A stretch of 64,000 bases of DNA from UBA5018 sp947463165. Lineage in GTDB: Bacteria; Cyanobacteriota; Cyanobacteriia; PCC-6307; Cyanobiaceae. The position numbers were made by a program, and so were the translations under genes. The DNA lies in the NCBI GenBank assembly GCA_943371245.1, contig CALRTY020000019.1:1-64000 (forward strand), read 5' to 3'. Each line of letters opens with the position of its first letter. The stretch's first letter is position 1. Shown here one piece after another: positions 43,305 to 52,407 of the stretch. The notes below the pieces were generated by a model, which did no database searches, was not told where the DNA came from, and saw nothing but the letters and a program-made list of their open reading frames with translations.

Positions 43305-46130
43305 CTAGCGACTGGCCTTGAGGCTGCCGCGCGTCACCCCCAGCCGACTGTCCAGTTGCTCGCTGCGCCACAGCTCCCTGCCGCTGAGCCGCCCAGCCAG
43401 GGCGGCGAGGTACTGCTCCACCCTGAGCCTGGCCTGTTCGGCGGTCTCATCAAGCAATTCCAAGCGCAGATGGCCCACCCCGGCCTTGCGCAGCTGGGGC
43501 AGGGCCTCGGCTGCGGTTTGGGCCCTGGCATTGAACAGGGTGTTGCGGCAACCGAGATCTGCCCGCAGTGGATGTTCAGCGCCACTGCGGTCTCTCAGCA
43601 GCACCTGGTGCTGCTCACAGGGCCTGCCGCAGTCGGTGTGGTCATGGCCATCACTGAGAAAGGCACAGAACAGGCAGTGCTCCATGTGGAACAGGGGCAT
43701 GTGCTGGTGCACAGTCACCTCGACGCTGCCAGGGGGGCAGCCGGCCACCAACTGCAGCAGTTGGGGTAAGGCGAGGTCATAGCTGGCGGTGATCCGCTGC
43801 AATCCCCAGTGATCCAGGAACCAGGCGGCGGTTAACGGATTAGCCACGTTCAAGGCGAAATCGCCGATGCAGGGGGCCACTGGCGTGAGCCGCTCCAGTT
43901 GATCGGCATTGCGCACCAGGTAGCCACTGGGCGCAGCCCGCAGCAGCGGTTCGAGACTCCAGGCCTCATCGGGGCGCGTGATTCTGGCGCCCGCCAACCA
44001 GAGGCCATCGGGCCAGCAACCCCGGCCGATGGCCACCGCCTCCCGCAATTCCCGCGGCTGCTCCAGCTCGGCGATCACAGACCGCAGTGGCAAGCCCTGC
44101 AGGGCCTCCAACTGCTGCAAAGATCTCACCAGCACATGCAGGGCCGGCTCGGCCCCAGGTGGGTTGAGTGGGCTGGCTGGCCCTCTGGCTGACGCTGTGG
44201 CTGGCCAGGTTGCTGGGTAACCATCTGGCTGGCCAGCGGTGCTCAATCGGGCGCCCTGGAGACTAGATAAATCACTGGTCTGCCAGCTACTGGGAGCGGC
44301 AGGTGCAGAGGCTGGGGTAGAGGTAGAGGTAGAGGTAGAGGTAGAGTTAGAGGTAGAGGTAGAGGTAGAGGTAGAGGTAGAGGTAGAGCTAGAGGCTGGG
44401 GCTGAGGGAATTAGTTCGGTGAGTTCTTCTACCAATTGGCGCCTCAGCCGGTTGAGTTCGGCCACCGGTAGGAACAGGTTTTCCGGCAGATCCAGCTGCA
44501 GGGAGGCCAGCCGCCAACCGCTTCCCCCCAGGCGCCCCAGTTGAGCTTCCAGTCGCGGGCGGTCTAGGCCGCTGCCGGTGGCCGCCGCCAATGGCAGCTG
44601 GGAGCGCAGCACCAAGGGCGACGGCAGCTCCTGGTTAGCCACGGCGATCAGGATCAGTTCAATCGGTTGATTCAGCCGGCCTCGCACCGCCAAGGTGAGG
44701 GGTTGAGCGACAGGAGGAGTGGGGCCGTTGGCTTGACGCTGCCACTGGCGCTCCAGCAGCGGATCACTGCTGAGCCAACAGGGGGCCCCGGGCCGCAGCC
44801 GCCTCGCATCCAGGCGGCCGGGCCCTAGGCGCAGTGCCACCAAGCCCGGCCGGCGCCGCTCGACGGCCATCACCCTTCCACCGATCTCCTCGGGCGGCAG
44901 CAGCGGGTCGGGGCTGGGCACCTCGAAGACCAGCCCATGACCTGGCCTTAGTTGCCGAGAGCAGCGCAGTAACCACCAGCCACTGGGCTCGATCCTTTCC
45001 AACTGCCCGATCAGGGGCCCGCGTTTTTTGCTCCAGCGGCCATGCACCAGCTGGCGATGGTTGACCCCCTGCAGCCAACCTTGGCCAAGGCCCCGGGAAA
45101 AACTCAGTTCCAGGTTGGCGCAGGCCTCAGCCACTGGCTGGTCGCTTCCCGGTGGAGACAAAGCCGCATCAACCGGCTCCGCAGCCAAGTCTGTTTGGTC
45201 TTGGTCTTGAGCTTGTTCTTTCCCTAGCCCTTGACCTTTCCCTTTCCCATGAGCTTGGCCTTGGCTTTGCTGATCAGCAGCTGCCCTGGTTTGATCCAGG
45301 CTGCGGCGATAGGCATCGGTGACCGCCGCCACGTAGCTGGCGTCCTTGAGCCGACCTTCGATTTTGAGACTGGCGATGCCGATCTCCACCAGCTGCGGCA
45401 ATAGTTCCCAGGCCGCTAGATCCTGGGGGGAGAGCAGATAACGCTGGTCGCCTAGATCGCGCTCCTGGCCATCGACAATCAACTGATAGGGAAGCCGGCA
45501 GGCCTGGGCACACTCACCCCTGTTGGCACTGCGTTGACCAAGGGCTTCGCTGGTGAGGCACTGGCCGGAATAGGCCACACAGAGGGCGCCATGCACGAAC
45601 ATCTCCAGGGGCATGGCCAGATGTCGCTGAGCCAGTTGGTCCTGAATTCGGCTCAGATCCCGCAGGGTCAATTCGCGGGCCAGCACCACGCGCTCACAGC
45701 CCAGGGCGGCAGCCTGGGCCACACCGGCAGCGCTGGTGATTGACATCTGGGTGGATCCATGGATCGCCAGCTGGGGCGCCAGGCTGCGGGCTAGGCGGGC
45801 CAGGCCGATGTCCTGCACGATCAGGGCATCTACGCCGGCGGCGCTGGCCTCCAGCACCAATTGAGCTGCATCTTCCAGTTCATCCGCAAAGATCAGCACG
45901 TTCACGGTGAGGAAGCCCTTAACGCCGCGCTGGTGCAGCCAGTGCATCAGTTCCGGCAGCTGCTGGCGCTGAAAGTTGGCTGCCCGTAGACGGGCATTGA
46001 AGGCCTCCACCCCGAAATAGACGGCATCGGCGCCATTGGCCACCGCCGCCCGCAGGGCATCCCAGTTGCCGGCTGGGGCCAGCAGCTCAGGCAGGCGAAC
46101 CCCGCCATTGATCTGTTGATGGGGTGTCAT
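43305..46130 (-). CDS. U32-family peptidase/hydroxylase-like protein with low-complexity insertions
   Basis: This 941-aa protein opens with LPELLAPAGNWDALRAAVAN and carries the U32 signature EMFVHGALCVAYSGQCLTS, then RSANRGECAQACRLPY. The group includes RlhA and the prephenate/tRNA-hydroxylation proteins; cyanobacterial members are large. A second conserved part near the C-terminus has VHQHMPLFHMEHCLFCAF and CGRPCEQHQV (clustered Cys, possible metal or Fe-S site). Between them lie two low-complexity inserts: a Gln/Gly/Lys-rich one near residue 285-310 and a Ser-Thr repeat near 580-610, encoded by a hexanucleotide microsatellite. It overlaps the VanY gene stop by ATGA. Confidence 0.82.
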   Translation of the reverse strand: MTPHQQINGGVRLPELLAPAGNWDALRAAVANGADAVYFGVEAFNARLRAANFQRQQLPELMHWLHQRGVKGFLTVNVLIFADELEDAAQLVLEASAAGVDALIVQDIGLARLARSLAPQLAIHGSTQMSITSAAGVAQAAALGCERVVLARELTLRDLSRIQDQLAQRHLAMPLEMFVHGALCVAYSGQCLTSEALGQRSANRGECAQACRLPYQLIVDGQERDLGDQRYLLSPQDLAAWELLPQLVEIGIASLKIEGRLKDASYVAAVTDAYRRSLDQTRAAADQQSQGQAHGKGKGQGLGKEQAQDQDQTDLAAEPVDAALSPPGSDQPVAEACANLELSFSRGLGQGWLQGVNHRQLVHGRWSKKRGPLIGQLERIEPSGWWLLRCSRQLRPGHGLVFEVPSPDPLLPPEEIGGRVMAVERRRPGLVALRLGPGRLDARRLRPGAPCWLSSDPLLERQWQRQANGPTPPVAQPLTLAVRGRLNQPIELILIAVANQELPSPLVLRSQLPLAAATGSGLDRPRLEAQLGRLGGSGWRLASLQLDLPENLFLPVAELNRLRRQLVEELTELIPSAPASSSTSTSTSTSTSTSNSTSTSTSTSTPASAPAAPSSWQTSDLSSLQGARLSTAGQPDGYPATWPATASARGPASPLNPPGAEPALHVLVRSLQQLEALQGLPLRSVIAELEQPRELREAVAIGRGCWPDGLWLAGARITRPDEAWSLEPLLRAAPSGYLVRNADQLERLTPVAPCIGDFALNVANPLTAAWFLDHWGLQRITASYDLALPQLLQLVAGCPPGSVEVTVHQHMPLFHMEHCLFCAFLSDGHDHTDCGRPCEQHQVLLRDRSGAEHPLRADLGCRNTLFNARAQTAAEALPQLRKAGVGHLRLELLDETAEQARLRVEQYLAALAGRLSGRELWRSEQLDSRLGVTRGSLKASR
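44317..44394. repeat. Hexanucleotide microsatellite (GTAGAG)n inside the U32 gene
   Basis: Thirteen six-base units run from 44317 to 44394. All are GTAGAG except TTAGAG at 44347 and CTAGAG at the end. On the minus strand they encode a (Ser-Thr)n tract with one Asn. The unit is a multiple of three, so length changes would not break the gene. Confidence 0.97.
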
Positions 46131-46840
46131 TGGCGCTGCAGCCGATCGGCGGGCTCAAACATTCGCAGGGCCTTGGCAGTGCCCTCAAAGCGCCAGTGCC
46201 AGGGCTCGTAATTCACCCCCTGAGCATTTCCTTTTGTAAAGGAGATCGTGAATTGATATTTACGGGCGTTCTGGCGCAGCCAGGCGAAGGCCGCCGTGGT
46301 CTCAAAATCCTGGGAGAGGTTGCTGCCAGGGGCGGCCGCGTCCCCCAGGTCCACCGCATAGCCGGTGCTGTGCTCCGAGTAGCCGGGGGGCGCACTCACC
46401 TTGGCTCTTTCGCTGGCGCTCTGGTTGCGCTCGGCCTTCACATCGAAAAACAGGGCCTTTTGCTCAGCCAGGGAGCGGAAGCCACTGAGTACCACCAGAT
46501 TGACGCCATCGGCGAGGGCGGCGTTTTGCATGGCCAGCAGGGCGTCGGCGGCATCGCGCTGCAGCTGCTGGCCAGGGGCCACGGTCACCAGTTCAGCCCG
46601 ATTCAGCTCGGGGTAAGGGAAATGACCCAGCAGGCGACCATCGAGGCCTGGGCGGGCGGCGATGCCGGCCACCGGAGGCGCCGCCAGCAGGCGCCGCAGC
46701 GGGCCGGGGAAGATCAGCGCCAGGGCTAGCAGCGACAGCAGCAGGCCCAGGGAGCTGAGCCTGATCAACACGGAAAGCCCACTCTGGGGCCGCTTCGGCG
46801 GCTTGCTGCGACGGGCCACCGGGATGTCGTCGACGATCAC
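46127..46840 (-). CDS. D-alanyl-D-alanine carboxypeptidase (VanY-like, M15B)
   Basis: This 237-aa protein has an N-terminal membrane segment (LSSLGLLLSLLALALIF) and an M15 metallopeptidase domain. HSTGYAVDLGD provides the His and Asp zinc ligands and YEPWHWRFEG the catalytic His region. It trims peptidoglycan stem peptides outside the membrane. Start is GTG 46840. Its stop overlaps the U32 start by four bases, so the two genes are coupled. It is divergent from chlP over 177 bp. Confidence 0.9.
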   Translation of the reverse strand: MIVDDIPVARRSKPPKRPQSGLSVLIRLSSLGLLLSLLALALIFPGPLRRLLAAPPVAGIAARPGLDGRLLGHFPYPELNRAELVTVAPGQQLQRDAADALLAMQNAALADGVNLVVLSGFRSLAEQKALFFDVKAERNQSASERAKVSAPPGYSEHSTGYAVDLGDAAAPGSNLSQDFETTAAFAWLRQNARKYQFTISFTKGNAQGVNYEPWHWRFEGTAKALRMFEPADRLQRQ

Positions 46841-47017
46841 CTCGGCTGCCCGGCTCCGGATCCATAGGAGAAGTCGATCCTAGGAGGCCGGCATTGAGCG
46901 GGAAGGGTTAGGGGGCGGCTTGGGCGGTATTAGACCGCCATTGTTAAGGAGCCCCGGCTGCCCTGGCAATGGTGTTAGCTTCCAGGTTACGTACTTCCTT
47001 GGCGGAGCGATTTTCCG

Positions 47018-48445
47018 ATGTTGCGTGTGGCAGTGGTGGGCGGCGGTCCTAGTGGCTCCTGTGCCGCTGAAGTACTCGCCAAGGCCGGTATCCAAACCTG
47101 GCTGTTCGAACGCAAGCTCGACAACGCCAAACCCTGCGGCGGCGCCATCCCGCTATGCATGGTTAGTGAGTTTGAGATTCCTGAGGAAATAATCGACCGC
47201 AAGGTGCGCAATATGCGCATGATTTCACCCTCTAACCGCGAGGTGGATATTCACCTGGATAACCAGGCTGAATACATTGGCATGTGCCGCAGGGAAGTAT
47301 TAGACGACTATCTGCGCAACCGTGCGGCTAAGCTCGGCGCCAATCTGATCAATGGTCTTGTCACCAAGATCGAGACCGGTAACCAGCGTCAAGGCCCCTA
47401 TACGCTCACCTATTCAGACTATGGCGCTGGCGCCGCCACTGGCGAAGCCAAGTCTCTGGAGGTAGACTTAATCATTGGTGCCGATGGCGCCAATAGCAGG
47501 GTGGCCAAGGCAATGGATGCCGGCGATTACAACGTGGCAATCGCTTTCCAGGAGCGCATCAAGCTGCCACCGGAAGAGATGAAATATTATGAAAATTTGG
47601 CCGAGATGTACGTGGGAACCGATGTTTCCCCAGACTTTTATGCATGGGTTTTCCCCAAGTATGACCATGTTGCCGTCGGCACAGGCACCATGCAGGAAAA
47701 TCAGTCCCTGATTAAGAGCCTGCAGGTTGGCATCCGCGAGCGGGCTAAAAAGCGCCTGCTCAATGGTGAGGTGATCAAGGTGGAGGCCCATCCCATTCCT
47801 GAACATCCCCGCCCCAGGCGCGTCGTTGGCCGGATGGCCCTGGTGGGCGATGCAGCTGGATATGTAACCAAGAGCTCCGGTGAAGGTATTTATTTTGCCG
47901 CCAAGAGCGGGCGCATGTGCGCAGAGCAGGTGGTGAAGGCCAGCAGTAATGGCAGCAAGATTCCCAGCGAAAAAGATCTGAAGGTTTATCTGAAAATCTG
48001 GGACAAGCAGTACGGTGCCACCTATAAGGTGCTGGAAATTCTGCAAAATATTTTCTACAGAAATGACGCAGCCCGCGAAGCTTTTGTAGAGATGTGCGAC
48101 GACAAAGATGTGCAAAAGCTCACTTTTGACAGCTATCTCTATAAGCGTGTTGTCGTAATGAATCCATGGCAGCAGCTCAAGCTCACCCTGCTCACCCTGG
48201 GCTCTGTGCTCCGCGGCCATGCCCTGGCTCCCCAGGGCTATCGGCCGGTGCCCAGTGCTGTCCGCACTGAAGCAGTGGCCGAAGAGATGCTCGCCGCCGG
48301 CAGCATCCGTGGTGGCATCAATGCTTCCAAGGAAAAGAAAGCCGCCGCTGCCGAGCAGGCGTTGATAAGCAGCGATGCCGCCAGCCCCGCTGCTGCCGCT
48401 GATGGCCAGTCCACTGAACAGCGACAGCCAGTCGCCGTTGGCTAA
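47018..48445 (+). CDS. chlP: Geranylgeranyl diphosphate reductase
   Basis: This 475-aa flavoprotein reduces the geranylgeranyl group to phytyl for chlorophyll a and tocopherol. It starts with an FAD-binding loop (VAVVGGGPSGSCAAEVLAKAG), then CGGAIPLCMVSEF and the GDAAGYVTKSSGEGIYFAAKSG block. The last 50 residues are an Ala/Glu-rich extension. Start ATG 47018 is preceded by GGCGGAG. A strong terminator follows. Confidence 0.96.
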   Translation: MLRVAVVGGGPSGSCAAEVLAKAGIQTWLFERKLDNAKPCGGAIPLCMVSEFEIPEEIIDRKVRNMRMISPSNREVDIHLDNQAEYIGMCRREVLDDYLRNRAAKLGANLINGLVTKIETGNQRQGPYTLTYSDYGAGAATGEAKSLEVDLIIGADGANSRVAKAMDAGDYNVAIAFQERIKLPPEEMKYYENLAEMYVGTDVSPDFYAWVFPKYDHVAVGTGTMQENQSLIKSLQVGIRERAKKRLLNGEVIKVEAHPIPEHPRPRRVVGRMALVGDAAGYVTKSSGEGIYFAAKSGRMCAEQVVKASSNGSKIPSEKDLKVYLKIWDKQYGATYKVLEILQNIFYRNDAAREAFVEMCDDKDVQKLTFDSYLYKRVVVMNPWQQLKLTLLTLGSVLRGHALAPQGYRPVPSAVRTEAVAEEMLAAGSIRGGINASKEKKAAAAEQALISSDAASPAAAADGQSTEQRQPVAVG

Positions 48446-48447
48446 AT

Positions 48448-48466
48448 CTTGGCGAGCCTCGCCAAG
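48448..48466 (+). terminator. Short hairpin at the chlP stop
   Basis: CTTGGCGA (48448-48455) pairs with TCGCCAAG (48459-48466), loop GCC, three bases after the stop. No U run; it may be an mRNA 3' structure. The true terminator is further on. Confidence 0.35.
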
Positions 48467-48471
48467 TAACC

Positions 48472-48543
48472 AGCCATCCATATCAGTCTGGTAATCGGCT
48501 GCGAACGAGCCATCCATATCAGTCTGGTAATCGCCTGCGAAAC
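48472..48543. repeat. 36-bp tandem duplication after chlP
   Basis: A 36-bp unit starting AGCCATCCATATCAGTC occurs at 48472 and 48508 with only a few differences (GGCTGCGAACG versus CGCCTGCGAAAC at the end). It lies between the chlP stop and its terminator. Confidence 0.9.
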
Positions 48544-48570
48544 TGCTGCTGATCTGAAAGACTAATTACC

Positions 48571-48604
48571 GGCCAGCCAATTTGTATTGGTTGGCCATTT
48601 TTTG
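48571..48604 (+). terminator. Rho-independent terminator of chlP
   Basis: GGCCAGCCAA (48571-48580) pairs with TTGGTTGGCC (48587-48596), with one G-U, around a six-base loop, and is followed by ATTTTTTG. This is the clearest plus-strand terminator in the window. Confidence 0.88.
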
Positions 48605-48644
48605 TTTTCCAAAACTTTCTATTTTTTGTTTTCCAAAACTTTCT
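48597..48644. repeat. Perfect 24-bp tandem duplication including the terminator U-tract
   Basis: A 24-bp unit starting ATTTTTTGTTTTCC is repeated without mismatch at 48597-48620 and 48621-48644. The first copy begins in the T-run of the chlP terminator, so the duplication copied that tail. Confidence 0.9.
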
Positions 48645-48713
48645 ACGGCTAACATTCTGTGCATGGGATTTTTTAGTAGACCACGAGGTGAACAAGTTTT
48701 GGTTGGGTAAATT

Positions 48714-48739
48714 ACCCCGACCTGCTCGACAGGTCAGGG
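48714..48739 (-). terminator. Hairpin downstream of the APC permease gene
   Basis: GACCTG (48719-48724) pairs with CAGGTC (48730-48735), flanked by CCCC and AGGG that may extend it, 24 bp beyond the permease stop. A second small palindrome GGGTAAATTACCC overlaps on the far side. No U run. Confidence 0.35.
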
Positions 48740-48758
48740 CATGGTTTTCGACTACTGC

Positions 48759-50648
48759 TTAGAGATGGAAGCCCACGGTGGTTACCACACGAGTGCCCTG
48801 CGCCCGCAGGGCGTTGCGAAGAAAAATAGTACTTTGGTTGTGCAATAAATTTTCCCAGCGATAACGGGTTACAAAAATTGGTAATACTATAACGCAAAAG
48901 CGATCGCGGCTGGGGCGATGTTGCTTTTCAAAGTCTGCGACAAATTTTAGTACCGGATCTACTAAGGAGCGGTAGGGAGAATCTAGAATCACTAGCGGCA
49001 CGCCTGGCACTTGGCGCTGCCACTGCTCCCGGAACCGCTCGCCACGATCGCTGCTCAGTTCTACGTGCACAGCCACCAGTTCGCTGGCAATTGTTGAGGC
49101 AAAGCGTATTGCTTCAAAGCTGCCCCGGTGCAGCTGGCCCACCAGCACCACGGTGGGAGCACCGCCTTCCTTCGGACGACTGGGCAGCTTAAGCAGTACA
49201 TCACTGGCCATGCGCAGGCGCTTGGCCACATAGTTGTAGTGGTTTTTGATCTTGAGGTAGACAGCTACTAGCAGCGGGATGGCCAGCACCACCAGCCAGG
49301 CACCCTGGCTGAACTTGCTATAGAGAAGAACCCCTCCAACAATCGCTGTGATCGTGGCCCCCAGACCATTGATCAGGGCACGGGGCAGCCAACTGCCGCT
49401 CTCCTGGCGCAGCTTCCACCAGTGCACAACCATGCCGGCTTGGGAGAAGCTGAAGCTGAGGAAAACCCCCACCGCATATAGAGGAATTAGCCTGGTTACG
49501 CTGCCCTGAAAAATTACCAACAACAGGCCAGATAGGCCACTGAGGGCCAAAATGCCGTTGCTAAACACCAGGCGATCGCCCATCGAGGCCAACTGGCGAG
49601 GCAGAAAGCCGTCTTGGGCAAGGAAAGCCGCCAGGCGAGGAAAGTCTGCATAGGCCGTGTTGGCGGCCAGCAACAGAATCAGCAGTGTGGCTAATTGCAA
49701 GAAGAGCAGCAGAGGGCCGTTGCCAAAAACCTGTTCGCCTAGCTGATACAAGAGGGTGGGGCCGTTCTCCACATAGACCACCCCTGTGTGCTGAGCAAGC
49801 ACGCTGATGCCGCCGAACATCAGGGCCAGCATTGTTACCATCACCACCAGTACCCGACGGGCATTGCGCCACTCACTGGGACGGAAGGCGGTAACACTGT
49901 CACTAATGGCCTCGATGCCGGTGAGGGCAGCGCATCCTGAACTGAAGGCTCTCATCAACAGGACAGGGCCCAGGGCCGTGAGCTCTCCTTGATGATTAAT
50001 ATTCAGCAGTTGCTGCTGCTGAGCTAATTCAATGCCAGGTAATTGGCCTAGGCCAGCCTTCACGGCTCCGCCGATCAGCAGGGTGAACACCAAAACCATG
50101 AATAGGTAGGTGGGCACGCTGAGTAGCTTGGCGCTGGAGCTCACACCCCGCAGGTTGGCCACCATCACCAGGGCGATGGCCACCAGGCAGAGCAATACCC
50201 GCTCTGGTTCCAGAATCGGGAAATAGGAGGTGAGCGCGGCAATACCGGCCGCCACACTCACCGCCACCGTCAGCACATAGTCAATCGACAGGGATGCCCC
50301 CGCCACCAGGCCAGGCAATTTACCGAGGTTGTCCTGGGAGACCCGGTAGGAACCACCGCCAAATGGGTAGGCTTTGATCGTTTGCCGGTAGCTCACGGCC
50401 ACGATCGCCATCAGGCCCAGGATCAGGCCTGTGATCGGCAGGGTGAACTGCAAAGCAGCCGCTCCAGCCATGCCCAGCACCAGCACGATCTCCTGGGTGG
50501 CATAGGCCACGGAGGAAAGGGCATCGGAACTGAGGATCGCTAGGGCTTCGGCGTTGTTGAACCGCTCTTCGGCGTGGGCGCTGGTGGGTAGGGGGGCGCC
50601 GATCAGCACTCTTCTCAGCTGGCTGATGGCGGAAAAAGGTCGCGGCAC
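48759..50648 (-). CDS. APC-superfamily transporter, KimA/YdaO-like (potassium or amino acid)
   Basis: This 629-aa protein has about 12 membrane helices (about 40-490) and a C-terminal soluble domain (about 500-629, PTVVLVGQLHRGSFEAIRF, RFCVIVLPIFVTRYRW), which is how KimA/YdaO-type potassium importers look. SSDALSSVAYATQEIVLVLG is the substrate-site helix typical of that group. I favour potassium-proton symport, with amino acid transport as the alternative. Start is GTG 50648. It is divergent from a cation antiporter gene by 70 bp. Confidence 0.72.
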   Translation of the reverse strand: MPRPFSAISQLRRVLIGAPLPTSAHAEERFNNAEALAILSSDALSSVAYATQEIVLVLGMAGAAALQFTLPITGLILGLMAIVAVSYRQTIKAYPFGGGSYRVSQDNLGKLPGLVAGASLSIDYVLTVAVSVAAGIAALTSYFPILEPERVLLCLVAIALVMVANLRGVSSSAKLLSVPTYLFMVLVFTLLIGGAVKAGLGQLPGIELAQQQQLLNINHQGELTALGPVLLMRAFSSGCAALTGIEAISDSVTAFRPSEWRNARRVLVVMVTMLALMFGGISVLAQHTGVVYVENGPTLLYQLGEQVFGNGPLLLFLQLATLLILLLAANTAYADFPRLAAFLAQDGFLPRQLASMGDRLVFSNGILALSGLSGLLLVIFQGSVTRLIPLYAVGVFLSFSFSQAGMVVHWWKLRQESGSWLPRALINGLGATITAIVGGVLLYSKFSQGAWLVVLAIPLLVAVYLKIKNHYNYVAKRLRMASDVLLKLPSRPKEGGAPTVVLVGQLHRGSFEAIRFASTIASELVAVHVELSSDRGERFREQWQRQVPGVPLVILDSPYRSLVDPVLKFVADFEKQHRPSRDRFCVIVLPIFVTRYRWENLLHNQSTIFLRNALRAQGTRVVTTVGFHL

Positions 50649-50718
50649 ACCTGCAGGCTGAAACTGGCCAAACCCTAGCCCTCTCTAGGCTAGCCCCCTA
50701 AGGAAGTGCTGTTCAAAG

Positions 50719-51888
50719 TTGGGCGTTCCCTCCCTGCTTACCACGCTGTTGATCCTGATGATCGGGCTGCTGATCGCCAGACTTTTGGCGGGCAGGCTGG
50801 CCCGCTGGGCAGTGCCGGCGATCGTATTGGAGCTGTTGGTTGGCTTCGCCCTGGGCAACACGCTGCTGCCATTCCCATCGATCGCCCCCTTGAGCGGCCT
50901 TACCGAGCTGGGGGTGCTGACGCTGTTTTTTCAAGTGGGCATGGAGGTGCGCTCAGATCTGCTCTCTGCCAGCGCCTTCACTATTCTGCGCCTGGTGGGT
51001 CTCAGTTGTCTCACTCCGCTACTGGCCTTCTGGCCCCTGACCCATGGGTTTGCCATGGCGGCGCCCACCGCCTGGTTGTGTCTAGCGGTATTGAGCGCCA
51101 CCGGTACCGGCGTCACCCTGCGCTTACTGAGCCAGCGCTCAGCCCTGCGCACCCCCTCAGGCCGATTGTTGGTGGCGGTATCGGTGCTGGACGACCTGCC
51201 CGCCATCGGCCTGCTCAGCCTGGCAATGGCCAGTGGCGGCTCCTCCCTGGCCAAGGGCAGCCAGGCTGGACCATCCCTGTGGATAGGAGTGTTAGCCGCA
51301 GCGGCGAGCTATTGGTTGAGCGGCTGGTGGGGCCGCCAGCGACCTAGCCAGAAGTTGGATGCTTTGACGGTTCTGATCCTGCTGATCGGTTCGGCCTGGC
51401 TGGGGGAGATCTCCGGATTTACCTCTTTGCTGGGGGCACTTTGGGGGGGGATTTTGCTCAACAGGTTGGCGCCGGTAAATGGCGAGGTGAGCCAGGTGCT
51501 GGGGGTGCTCTCGGAAGTGTTTCTGCCCCTTTACTTCATCAGCGTGGGCATGAGATTGTCGGCGGAGACGCTGCTGCAACCCAAGGCCTGGCTGTTGGCC
51601 CTGGCCCTGGTGGGCCTAGGTGTGCTCAGCAAGCTGATCTGCGGACTGGGGGTTAGTGGCGCCGATAGGGCTAGGGGCGTAGATCGGCAGCTGGTGGTGT
51701 TTGGCTTGATTCCCAGGGGGCTGCCGGGGCTGGTATTCGCCACTACGGCCCTCTCTGCCGGCTTGATCAATGGGGTGGAGTTTTCGGCGCTGGTGCTGAT
51801 GGTTACCGTTACTACAGTGCTGGGGCTACTGCTTTTAGATCGGCGCATCATGCAGCTCAATAGAGTGGGCCAGAACCCATCCATATAA
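50719..51888 (+). CDS. Cation:proton antiporter (CPA2 family)
   Basis: This 389-aa membrane protein has about 12 helices and the CPA2 patterns GLTELGVLTLFFQVGMEV (helix 3-4) and SVLDDLPAIGLLSLAM (the Asp pair of the ion site). No C-terminal TrkA-N domain is attached. It probably exchanges Na+ or K+ for H+. Start is TTG 50719, with an ATG at 50758 as alternative. Its stop codon overlaps the glnB terminator from the other strand. Confidence 0.82.
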   Translation: MGVPSLLTTLLILMIGLLIARLLAGRLARWAVPAIVLELLVGFALGNTLLPFPSIAPLSGLTELGVLTLFFQVGMEVRSDLLSASAFTILRLVGLSCLTPLLAFWPLTHGFAMAAPTAWLCLAVLSATGTGVTLRLLSQRSALRTPSGRLLVAVSVLDDLPAIGLLSLAMASGGSSLAKGSQAGPSLWIGVLAAAASYWLSGWWGRQRPSQKLDALTVLILLIGSAWLGEISGFTSLLGALWGGILLNRLAPVNGEVSQVLGVLSEVFLPLYFISVGMRLSAETLLQPKAWLLALALVGLGVLSKLICGLGVSGADRARGVDRQLVVFGLIPRGLPGLVFATTALSAGLINGVEFSALVLMVTVTTVLGLLLLDRRIMQLNRVGQNPSI

Positions 51889-51915
51889 AAAAATCTCCGG
51901 CGGATGTCGGAGATT
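51884..51915 (-). terminator. Rho-independent terminator of glnB
   Basis: On the minus strand AATCTCCG pairs with CGGAGATT (51908-51915 with 51892-51899), loop eight bases, followed by TTTTTTTATATGG. It lies 146 bp past the PII stop. The T-run overlaps the last codons of the convergent antiporter gene (stop at 51886-51888). Confidence 0.88.
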
Positions 51916-52061
51916 GAAATGATGGAAAAGTTCTATAAAAACTGAACCAAAAAATAACTGACCAACTTAGAGCTTGAGCGGCTTGGCGGCAGCTAGGAAA
52001 GCTTTGGATTAAGCTAACTCTGATTAAGTGGCTGTGGATTTCCGATGAGGGGAGATCAGGC

Positions 52062-52400
52062 TTAGATGGCGATAGTGCCCGTTTCGCCGGTGCGGATCCT
52101 CACTGCATTGTCCACCGGCAGAACGAAAATTTTTCCGTCGCCGATCTCGCCGGTTTGGGCAGCTTGCTGAATTGTCGCCAGGGCGGCATCCAGCTTGGCG
52201 TCGTCCACCACCACCTCCACCATCACCTTGGGCAGAAAATCCACCTTGAACTCAGTGGCCCGGTAGCGCTCCACCTGTCCCTTTTGACGCCCGAACCCCC
52301 GGACTTCGGAGACGGTCATGCCGACGATGTCGAGATCGACCAGGGCCCGCTTCACTTCATCCAGCTTGCCTGGACGCAGAATCGCTTTAATCAGTTTCAT
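52062..52400 (-). CDS. glnB: PII signal protein, amt-linked (GlnK-type position)
   Basis: This 112-aa PII protein senses 2-oxoglutarate and ATP/ADP. The VSEVRGFGRQKGQ start of the T-loop, GEIGDGKIFV (B-loop, 84-93) and the C-loop VRIRTGE are intact. The T-loop tip reads RATEF: position 49, phosphorylated Ser in Synechococcus elongatus, is Thr, and position 51 (Tyr, uridylylated in enteric bacteria) is Phe. Position 11 is Gly instead of Phe. These changes and its place seven bases after amt suggest an Amt-dedicated paralogue (GlnK-like), though it may be the only PII. A terminator follows. Confidence 0.93.
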   Translation of the reverse strand: MKLIKAILRPGKLDEVKRALVDLDIVGMTVSEVRGFGRQKGQVERYRATEFKVDFLPKVMVEVVVDDAKLDAALATIQQAAQTGEIGDGKIFVLPVDNAVRIRTGETGTIAI

Positions 52401-52407
52401 GGCCAGA

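Noticed and set aside
48472..48644. CRISPR array
   Set aside because: The repeats are head-to-tail without unique spacers and only two units each; no cas genes nearby.
50649..50718. c-di-AMP riboswitch ahead of the KimA-like gene
   Set aside because: Only 70 bp separate the divergent genes, too short for that element, and no conserved core is seen.
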